From CAZPQV01 sp964588705 (GTDB taxonomy: Bacteria; Bacteroidota; Bacteroidia; Flavobacteriales; Weeksellaceae), in assembly GCA_964588705.1 (NCBI GenBank), contig CAZPQV010000085.1, positions 1 through 7,793 of the forward strand: a DNA stretch of 7,793 nucleotides, in the 5' to 3' direction. Below the pieces are notes generated by a model that was given only the letters and a program-made list of their open reading frames with translations, did no database searches and was not told where the DNA came from. Position numbers and translations under genes: made by a program. The first letter of the stretch is position 1; every line of letters begins with the position of its first letter. This document shows positions 1-5,570 of this stretch, one piece after another.

Positions 1-1
1 G

Positions 2-1159
2 GTAAACTGTAAAGACGGATTTTACTGTATTGGTTGGGGAGCGCTTTCAAAAAATATTATTTCCGTTGCCGCTGTTAATCAACTTTCAACATCGGGAAAT
101 CTATATTCCGCACCAAATGATGTTCAGCGATGGGCAAACAGCAGCGCAGGACCGCGACGAGACGGTGCTGTAAAACCTGATATTTCTGCAGTTGGCGGCA
201 ATATGTATGTTCCAACCTATACATCTGAAACCGGTGTAACGAGTTACACAACATCCAACGGAACATCTCTTTCGGCAGCGATGATTTCCGGAATTGCAGG
301 TGCTTTAACGCAGTTAAACAGACAGGTTACCGGAAATGCCGGTTTTATATATCAGGCGGATGAAATGAAAGCACTCCTTGCTCACACCGCAAATGAAGCC
401 GGAAATATTGGTCCCGACGTTTGGTATGGTTGGGGACTAGCTGACGCACAAAAAGCTGCAGAAGTCATTATCAGTAAAAAAGACAACAGAGCCGTTTTTG
501 AACAAAAAACATTAACATCAGGAACACCGCAAGAATTTGAAATTGTTGCCGGTTATGGGCAGCCTCTGAAAGCTACAATCTCTTGGGTAGATCCTGCAGC
601 CGTTCCTTTTACTACATCAGCAGAACTTCAGAATAATCATTCTTCAAGACTGGTTAATGATCTGGACTTAAGGATTATTGATACCGCAAACGGAACCGTT
701 TATTACCCGTGGAAATTAAATATTGACGATCCGATGGCACCGGCAACAAAAGGCGATAATACGGTAGATAATATCGAACAGGTCGTTGTGGAAGATCCGG
801 TTGTTGGAAGAGTTTATAAAGTGGTGGTTTCAAATAAAGGAAATCTTGTGAATGATGCGGGCACGCCTTCACCTTCCAAATATTCTATTGTGGTTACGGG
901 AACTCATCAAACTTTAGGGCTGCCTTCAGACTGCGAATCGATTTCTGTATTTCCAGGAAGAACAAAAGATTTTGTAACCGTTATCGTTCCGATGGAAGCT
1001 GAGCGAATCTCAATTTACGACATGAGCGGACGACTGATTCGTGAAACCGTTAAACCAACTTCACAAATGCTGGATTTAACATCACTTTCAAAAGGAGTTT
1101 ATATGATAAATGTTAAATCCCAATACTGCAACAAAACCAAAAGAATTTTAAAGGAATAA
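2..1159 (+). CDS. Subtilisin-like (S8) serine protease with T9SS type A sorting domain, 5'-truncated by window edge
   Basis: Secreted serine endopeptidase; 385 residues of the C-terminal part are visible and the reading frame is open back to base 2, so the start lies upstream. The ATG at 203 falls inside the catalytic domain and is not the true start. Visible S8 landmarks are the SAGPRRDGAVKPDISAVG block (near fragment residues 48-65) and GTSLSA around the catalytic Ser at fragment residue 89 (codon 266-268). GWGLADAQKA near residue 144 marks the end of the catalytic domain. The Asp, His and oxyanion Asn should lie upstream of the window. Residues about 162-300 resemble the beta jelly-roll that follows the catalytic domain in KP-43-like subtilases (ATISWVDPAA, then LVNDLDLRIID). 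Residues about 313-385 fit a Por/type IX secretion C-terminal domain (SVFPG, IYDMSGRLIRE, GVYMINV, basic end TKRILKE), which implies export across the outer membrane and release or surface attachment. The substrate is unknown. Confidence 0.9.
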   Translation, partial: VNCKDGFYCIGWGALSKNIISVAAVNQLSTSGNLYSAPNDVQRWANSSAGPRRDGAVKPDISAVGGNMYVPTYTSETGVTSYTTSNGTSLSAAMISGIAGALTQLNRQVTGNAGFIYQADEMKALLAHTANEAGNIGPDVWYGWGLADAQKAAEVIISKKDNRAVFEQKTLTSGTPQEFEIVAGYGQPLKATISWVDPAAVPFTTSAELQNNHSSRLVNDLDLRIIDTANGTVYYPWKLNIDDPMAPATKGDNTVDNIEQVVVEDPVVGRVYKVVVSNKGNLVNDAGTPSPSKYSIVVTGTHQTLGLPSDCESISVFPGRTKDFVTVIVPMEAERISIYDMSGRLIRETVKPTSQMLDLTSLSKGVYMINVKSQYCNKTKRILKE

Positions 1160-1181
1160 TTTCAAAATAAAAATCCCAAAT

Positions 1182-1206
1182 GCTGCCAATAAAGGCAGCG
1201 TCTTTC
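1182..1206 (+). terminator. Probable terminator hairpin after the S8 protease gene
   Basis: A perfect 6-bp GC-rich stem (GCTGCC at 1182-1187, GGCAGC at 1194-1199, loop AATAAA) lies 22 bases after the protease stop codon. It can be lengthened by a T-G and an A-T pair on the outside. It is followed by a poor T-tract (GTCTTTC), so this is a weak intrinsic terminator. Its position between two separately functioning genes supports the call. Confidence 0.55.
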
Positions 1207-1233
1207 ATAATAATTCATCTCAAGTAAAATGTT

Positions 1234-1241
1234 TATATTTA
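1234..1241 (+). promoter_or_regulatory. Weak candidate -7 box for the E1 alpha/beta gene
   Basis: TATATTTA matches 7 of 8 positions of the Bacteroidota -7 consensus TAnnTTTG and ends 6 bases before the ATG at 1248. No convincing TTG (-33) element lies 17-23 bases upstream. If it is used, the transcript would be nearly leaderless. This is a tentative call made on position and similarity only. Confidence 0.25.
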
Positions 1242-1247
1242 CTCCGT

Positions 1248-2930
1248 ATGAATACGATGATTAATCACAGTGTCTCTCAGGACATTTTACTGAAAGCTTT
1301 TCACCATATGATGCTGGCAAAAGCGATGGCAGACATCTATGAAGAAAACAGACCAATCTGCAAATACGTTCACAGCACTTCGCGTGGACACGAAGCAATA
1401 CAGCTCGCAACAGCATATCACCTAAAAAAAGAAGACTGGGTTTCGCCATATTACCGCGACGAAAGTATTTTGCTTGGTATTGGTTTTGAGCCTTATCAGC
1501 TAATGCTGCAGCTTCTCGCTAAAGCTGAAGATCCTTTTTCGGGCGGGCGTTCATATTACTCACATCCATCGAGTAATAATCCGGATTTACCACAGATTAT
1601 TCACCAAAGTTCGGCAACGGGAATGCAGACTATTCCTACGACCGGCGTTGCACAGGGAATTAAATACATTCAGGAATTTAATCTTAAAAATTATAAAGAA
1701 AACCCTGTTGTTGTTTGTTCGCTTGGTGACAATTCGGTGACCGAGGGTGAAGTTTCAGAGGCATTTCAGTTTGCGGCTTTACATCAGTTGCCCATTATAT
1801 TTTTAGTTCAGGATAATGAATGGGGTATTTCGGTAACTAAAGAAGAAGCAAGGACTGCAGATGCGTATGAGTTTGTTGCAGGATTTACCGGAATGAACAG
1901 AATGCGTTTGGATGGAACCAATTTCGTGGAAGCCTACGAAGGAATGGAAAAAGCATTTGATTTTGTAAGAAACGAAAGAAAACCAATTGTGGTTTGTGCA
2001 AAAACTGTTCTTATTGGTCATCATACTTCAGGTGTTAGACGCGAATTCTACCGTGATGAAGCCGATTTAGAAAAACACCGTGCAAAAGACCCGGGAGTAC
2101 TTCTGAGAAATCAATTACTTTCGGAAGGTGTTGATGAAGAACTGCTGAAACAGATTACTAAAAAAACAAGGATTGAAGCGGAAGATGCTTTCCAAAAAGC
2201 CATTAATGCTGAAGATCCGAAACCAGAGAGCGTAACTGAAAATGTTTTTGCACCAACACTTATAACTGAAGAATCGGGAACAAGAGTTCCTGCTGATGCT
2301 AAAGAAAAAATTGTAATGGTGGATGCTGCCATCCACGCCATTCAGGAGCTGATGTATAAACATCCGGAGGCCGTGCTTTACGGACAGGATGTCGGCGGAA
2401 GAATAGGCGGCGTATTCAGAGAAACCGTGACTTTGGCTCAAAAATTTGGTGATAAAAGAGTTTTCAACACTGCGATTCAGGAAGCCTATATTATCGGTTC
2501 TACTGCCGGAATGAGTGCAGTTGGGCTCAAACCAATTGTTGAAGTTCAGTTTGCCGATTATATTTATCCNNNNNNNNNNNNNNNNNNNNNNNNNNNNNNN
2601 NNNNNNNNNNNNNNNNNNNNNNNNNNNNNNNNNNNNNNNNNNNNNNNNNNNNNNNNNNNNNNNNNNNNNTTGGATGAAGAATTGGTTTTCGAAAGGGTAA
2701 AACTTCACGGAAAATGTATCGTTCTTACGGAAGAACAGCTCAACAATTCTTTTGCGGAAGCTTTTGCACACCGTATTTCGAAAAACTGTTTCAGATATCT
2801 TGATCTACCGGTGGAAACGATGGGATCACTTAATTTACCTGCCGTTCCAATCAATTTGGTTCTGGAAAAAGAAATGCTTCCGAATGCTGAAAAACTGAAA
2901 AAGAAAATTGAAGAAATGTTCAGTTCTTAA
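1248..2930 (+). CDS. Fused E1 alpha/beta subunit of a 2-oxoacid dehydrogenase complex (thiamine diphosphate-dependent), interrupted by an assembly gap
   Basis: E1 decarboxylates a 2-oxoacid using thiamine diphosphate and passes the acyl group to lipoyl-E2 in the cytoplasm. The alpha half (about 1-340) has SRGHEA (45-50), YYRDE (68-72) and a ThDP/Mg2+ motif from GDN (160-162) through TEGEVSEAF to QDN (188-190). The phosphorylation-loop-like GHHTSGVRREFYRDEADLEKH block comes later. The beta half starts near residue 350; it shows GQDVGG, GGVFRET, NTAIQEAY (E412 aligns with the catalytic Glu of E1 beta) and VEVQFADYIYP just before the N run. After the gap come LDEELVFERVKLHG and TEEQLNNSFAEAFAHR from the beta C-terminal domain. 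Bacteroidota commonly carry this fusion, usually compared to branched-chain (2-oxoisovalerate) E1; substrate choice between branched-chain acids and pyruvate cannot be settled here. No E2 or E3 gene is adjacent. ATG 1248 is chosen; ATG 1257 is an alternative. About 150 residues are probably missing in the gap. Confidence 0.88.
   Translation: MNTMINHSVSQDILLKAFHHMMLAKAMADIYEENRPICKYVHSTSRGHEAIQLATAYHLKKEDWVSPYYRDESILLGIGFEPYQLMLQLLAKAEDPFSGGRSYYSHPSSNNPDLPQIIHQSSATGMQTIPTTGVAQGIKYIQEFNLKNYKENPVVVCSLGDNSVTEGEVSEAFQFAALHQLPIIFLVQDNEWGISVTKEEARTADAYEFVAGFTGMNRMRLDGTNFVEAYEGMEKAFDFVRNERKPIVVCAKTVLIGHHTSGVRREFYRDEADLEKHRAKDPGVLLRNQLLSEGVDEELLKQITKKTRIEAEDAFQKAINAEDPKPESVTENVFAPTLITEESGTRVPADAKEKIVMVDAAIHAIQELMYKHPEAVLYGQDVGGRIGGVFRETVTLAQKFGDKRVFNTAIQEAYIIGSTAGMSAVGLKPIVEVQFADYIYXXXXXXXXXXXXXXXXXXXXXXXXXXXXXXXXXXLDEELVFERVKLHGKCIVLTEEQLNNSFAEAFAHRISKNCFRYLDLPVETMGSLNLPAVPINLVLEKEMLPNAEKLKKKIEEMFSS
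2570..2669. other. Assembly gap of 100 N inside the E1 beta half
   Basis: A run of exactly 100 N, the conventional placeholder for a gap of unknown size. The reading frame happens to be kept across it (CCN before, TTG at 2670). The protein before and after the gap belongs to parts of E1 beta normally separated by roughly 150-165 residues, so the real gap is probably about 450-500 bases. The 34 unknown residues implied by the placeholder should not be trusted. Confidence 0.95.
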
Positions 2931-2934
2931 AATT

Positions 2935-2961
2935 AAAACCTCAAGAAATTGAGGTTTTTTT
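2935..2961 (+). terminator. Strong intrinsic terminator after the E1 gene
   Basis: A perfect 10-bp inverted repeat, AAAACCTCAA (2935-2944) and TTGAGGTTTT (2949-2958), closes on a GAAA tetraloop. Seven consecutive T (2955-2961) overlap and follow the 3' arm. It starts 4 bases after the E1 stop codon. This is a canonical Rho-independent terminator that should separate E1 transcription from ligA. Confidence 0.88.
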
Positions 2962-2975
2962 GACCTTCCATTTTG

Positions 2976-2983
2976 TATTTTTG
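2976..2983 (+). promoter_or_regulatory. Bacteroidota-type -7 box of the ligA promoter
   Basis: TATTTTTG is a perfect match to TAnnTTTG, 18 bases before the ligA ATG. The -33 element is less clear. TTG at 2949-2951 gives a 24-base spacer and lies within the terminator 3' arm, while TTTG at 2959-2962 gives only 13. The leader would be about 10-15 bases and has no Shine-Dalgarno sequence, as is usual in this phylum. Confidence 0.6.
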
Positions 2984-3001
2984 TAAAAACAACCAAAGAA
3001 A

Positions 3002-5005
3002 ATGTCCGACAATATCAAGCAGAAAATAGAAGAACTCCGTACAGAACTTCATCAACACAACTATAATTATTACGTTCTTGATGAACCTACGATTTCGGAT
3101 TTCGAATTCGACGTAAAACTGAAAGAACTTCAGGAACTCGAACTTCAGCATCCGGAATTTCACGACCCGAACTCTCCTACTTTGCGCGTTGGCGGTGAAA
3201 TCACAAAGCATTTTCCTACGGTTCAGCATCAGTTCAGAATGTATTCGCTTGATAATTCTTACGATTATAATGATCTGGAAGACTGGGAAAAACGAATCAT
3301 TAAAACCATTGACGAACCGGTAGAATTCGTTGCTGAACTGAAATACGACGGTGCTTCGATTTCTATTCTGTATGAAAATGGACAATTGAAAGAAGGCGTA
3401 ACACGTGGCGACGGATTTCAAGGTGATGAAATTACGGCAAACGTACGAACGATTTCTGATGTTCCCCTCACGTTGAAAGGAGATTTTCCCGAGCGGTTCT
3501 TTATGCGCGGTGAAATATTTTTAACAAGAAAAAACTTTGACAAGCTGAATGCTGCGCGTGAAGATGAAGGCCTCGATCCGTTTATGAATCCCAGAAATAC
3601 AGCGTCTGGCAGTTTGAAAATGCAGGACAGCGCAGAAGTAAGAAAACGTGGATTATCAGCGGTTTTATACCAATTTGTTTCAAATAATCTTCATGCTGAA
3701 ACCCATTGGGAACTGTTGGAAAAAGCAAAAAACTGGGGCTTCAAAACTTCTGCTTACGCAAAACTCTGCCGAAATCTGGATGAAGTAAAAGCATTTATCG
3801 AATACTGGGACACCGAACGTCACAATCTGCCGTTTGAAATCGACGGAATTGTACTGAAAGTCAATTCCCTGAAGCAGCAGCAACAACTTGGTTATACTGC
3901 AAAATCTCCGCGTTGGGCGATGGCGCACAAATTCAAAGCAGAAAAAGTGGAAACCGAACTTCAAAGCGTTTCGTATCAAGTCGGAAGAACGGGTGCGATT
4001 ACTCCGGTTGCCAATCTGAAACCGGTTTTGCTTGCCGGAACCATTGTTAAACGGGCTTCCTTACACAATGAAGACATCATCCGAAAACTCGATTTGCACG
4101 AAAACGATTTTGTGTACGTCGAAAAAGGTGGTGAAATCATCCCGAAAATTGTTGGTGTAAACACCGAGAAAAGAAATCCTGAAAATTCAGAAATTGAATA
4201 TATCAAAAACTGTCCGGAGTGCGGAACAGAACTGGTAAAAATTGATGATCAGGCCATCCATTTCTGTCCAAATGAGATGCATTGTCCACCGCAGGTGGTT
4301 GGCAAAATGATTCATTACGTTTCCCGAAAAGCATTAAATATTGAAAGCTTGGGACAGGAAACCATTGCGCAACTTTACAGAGAAAAACTTATTGAAAACG
4401 CTGCGGATTTCTACGCTCTAACCAAAGAACAACTGCTTCCGCTGGAAAGAATGGCAGATAAATCGGCACAAAATATTATTGACGGAATCGAAAAATCGAA
4501 AGAAATTCCGTTTGAAAAAGTATTATTCGGAATCGGCATCAAACACGTGGGAGAAACGGTTGCCAAGAAACTGGTAAAGAATTTTGCTACAATCGATGCA
4601 CTAAAAGAAGCCACCGTCGAAGAACTTACTCAAGTTGAAGATATTGGTGAAAAAATTGCTTTTTCGATTGTTGAGTTTTTCAAAAATCAGGAAAACACGC
4701 TGATGATTGAAAGACTAAGAAACTACGGTGTTAAACTGGAAAAGGGTGAAAACACCAATGAAGTTTTAAGCAATGTCGTTGCAGGAAAAACGTTCCTGTT
4801 TACCGGAAAACTCTCTCTTTTCACAAGAGATGCGGCCGAAGAAATGGTGGAGAAACATGGTGGAAAAAACATTTCAGCAGTTTCCAAAAACCTGAATTAT
4901 CTTGTGGTTGGTGAAAAGGCCGGAAGCAAACTGAAGAAAGCTCAAGATATTGGTACGATAGAAATTTTGGATGAGCAGCAGTTTCTGGATTTGATTAATG
5001 ATTAA
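3002..5005 (+). CDS. ligA: NAD+-dependent DNA ligase LigA
   Basis: Seals nicks in duplex DNA during lagging-strand replication and repair, using NAD+ as adenylate donor. Complete at 667 residues, the usual size for the family (E. coli LigA is 671). Domain Ia (1-70) carries HNYNYYVLDEPTISDFEFD at 19-37; Y24 and F36 stand where E. coli has H23 and Y35. The adenylation site is KYDG with K114 as the adenylated lysine, inside the nucleotidyltransferase domain (about 71-315). An OB fold follows (about 318-400). A Cys4 zinc finger has C404, C407, C422 and C428 with the exact C-x2-C-x14-C-x5-C spacing of E. coli LigA. A helix-hairpin-helix region spans about 430-585 (FGIGIKHVGE, VEDIGEKIA) and a C-terminal BRCT domain spans 592-667 (GKTFLFTGKL, KNLNYLVVGEKAGSKLKKA). 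ATG 3002 fits both the N-terminal alignment and the promoter position. Presumably essential and housekeeping; all key residues are present. Confidence 0.98.
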   Translation: MSDNIKQKIEELRTELHQHNYNYYVLDEPTISDFEFDVKLKELQELELQHPEFHDPNSPTLRVGGEITKHFPTVQHQFRMYSLDNSYDYNDLEDWEKRIIKTIDEPVEFVAELKYDGASISILYENGQLKEGVTRGDGFQGDEITANVRTISDVPLTLKGDFPERFFMRGEIFLTRKNFDKLNAAREDEGLDPFMNPRNTASGSLKMQDSAEVRKRGLSAVLYQFVSNNLHAETHWELLEKAKNWGFKTSAYAKLCRNLDEVKAFIEYWDTERHNLPFEIDGIVLKVNSLKQQQQLGYTAKSPRWAMAHKFKAEKVETELQSVSYQVGRTGAITPVANLKPVLLAGTIVKRASLHNEDIIRKLDLHENDFVYVEKGGEIIPKIVGVNTEKRNPENSEIEYIKNCPECGTELVKIDDQAIHFCPNEMHCPPQVVGKMIHYVSRKALNIESLGQETIAQLYREKLIENAADFYALTKEQLLPLERMADKSAQNIIDGIEKSKEIPFEKVLFGIGIKHVGETVAKKLVKNFATIDALKEATVEELTQVEDIGEKIAFSIVEFFKNQENTLMIERLRNYGVKLEKGENTNEVLSNVVAGKTFLFTGKLSLFTRDAAEEMVEKHGGKNISAVSKNLNYLVVGEKAGSKLKKAQDIGTIEILDEQQFLDLIND

Positions 5006-5010
5006 AATAC

Positions 5011-5043
5011 TTTTTGGGCGGCAGCTTCGCCGCCGCCCGAAAA
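5011..5043. terminator. GC-rich hairpin between convergent ligA and the small membrane-protein gene, possible bidirectional terminator
   Basis: GGGCGGC (5016-5022) pairs perfectly with GCCGCCC (5032-5038). The stem extends outward through T5015-G5039 and four T-A pairs (5011-5014 with 5040-5043), giving about 12 pairs. The loop can form a further GC/GC mini-stem. It occupies nearly all of the 40-base space between the two stop codons. On both strands the T run precedes the stem and the A run follows it, so neither direction has a classic U-tract. It may act as a barrier or an RNA 3'-end stabiliser rather than a textbook terminator. Confidence 0.5.
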
Positions 5044-5045
5044 CA

Positions 5046-5465
5046 TTATTCTTTCTTATCACCTTCAATCTCTTCCTTCACTTCCCGCCATTCGTTATCT
5101 TTCAGGTTGCCTTCAAGTTTCTCCACTTTCAGACTTTGCCTCAGATATCCGAATAGACTCATATAGATATTGGCTACCCAAACCAATGCGAAAAAAGAAA
5201 CGAGATAGCCCCGCCAATCATCGAACAACAATTTAAATCCGGTAATCAGCAGCACGAAAAAAGTTACGTAATGACTGAAACAATATTCACAGGTGAAGAG
5301 ATAGAAAAATTTTCTTTCATAGAGTTTTTTGCAAACTTTTGATTTTCTTCTGCAATATTCCCGGGGCTCACGAAAAACTTCTTCGTGGGTTACTGTCCAG
5401 GCAATACAGGCGATCGGAATCGCTAAAATCATAAGGAACAAAATTTGCTCAAGCAAAGCATTCAT
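5046..5465 (-). CDS. Uncharacterised small membrane protein with a CxxCxxH motif
   Basis: I do not recognise an assigned function. It has 139 residues with three likely membrane segments: 4-25 (very hydrophobic, N-terminal), about 65-81 and about 84-108. A basic loop (about 36-52, RRKSKVCKKLYERK) follows the first segment. The tail from 110 is highly charged (KVEKLEGNLKDNEWREVKEE, then EGDKKE) and probably cytoplasmic and helical. Five Cys are present (20, 38, 45, 59, 62); C59, C62 and H65 form CEYCFSH right before segment 2. The stretch THEEVFREPREYC (26-38) is rich in acidic residues and could be a conserved block. A Cys-pair placed just before a membrane helix recalls DUF1360-like small membrane proteins, but that is only a resemblance. 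The gene is divergent from the metal ATPase and convergent with ligA; codon use looks like that of its neighbours, which supports a real gene. Confidence 0.8.
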   Translation of the reverse strand: MNALLEQILFLMILAIPIACIAWTVTHEEVFREPREYCRRKSKVCKKLYERKFFYLFTCEYCFSHYVTFFVLLITGFKLLFDDWRGYLVSFFALVWVANIYMSLFGYLRQSLKVEKLEGNLKDNEWREVKEEIEGDKKE

Positions 5466-5499
5466 AATTTATTTTTTCTGGTGAAATCAAAAATTAATC

Positions 5500-5529
5500 C
5501 AAGTATAAAACTTAGTTAAAAGAATACAA
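5500..5529 (-). promoter_or_regulatory. Candidate promoter of the small membrane-protein gene
   Basis: Read on the minus strand: TTG (5527-5529), 19 bases, then TATACTTG (5500-5507), which matches 7 of 8 positions of TAnnTTTG. The 19-base spacing falls within the 17-23 range reported for Flavobacterium promoters. Transcription would start about 25-30 bases upstream of the ATG at 5465. Confidence 0.42.
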
Positions 5530-5542
5530 TTTTAATAAATTG
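5527..5542. promoter_or_regulatory. Operator-like inverted repeat in the divergent spacer
   Basis: CAATTT-TAAT-AAATTG is a perfect 6-4-6 inverted repeat. It lies 28 bases before the ATPase start and its left edge coincides with the candidate -33 element of the divergent gene. The position suits a repressor or activator site serving one or both genes. The sequence is AT-rich, so chance occurrence is possible, and no regulator gene is visible nearby. Confidence 0.3.
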
Positions 5543-5570
5543 CACTAATTAAAACCGTAATACCAAAATC

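Noticed and set aside
203..1159. Treating ATG 203 as the true start of a 318-residue protein
   Set aside because: The frame is open to base 2 and the upstream residues (SKNIISVAAVN, then GPRRDGAVKPDISAVG) are conserved S8 protease sequence. ATG 203 is internal.
2115..2771. 218-residue open frame on the minus strand across the E1 gap
   Set aside because: Its length depends on the N run having no stops. It is antisense to conserved E1 sequence and shows no recognisable motif.
2933..3421. 162-residue open frame on the minus strand overlapping the ligA start
   Set aside because: It is antisense to the well-supported ligA gene. Its product is a Phe/Arg/Ile-rich string without domains, typical of the reverse strand of an AT-rich coding gene.
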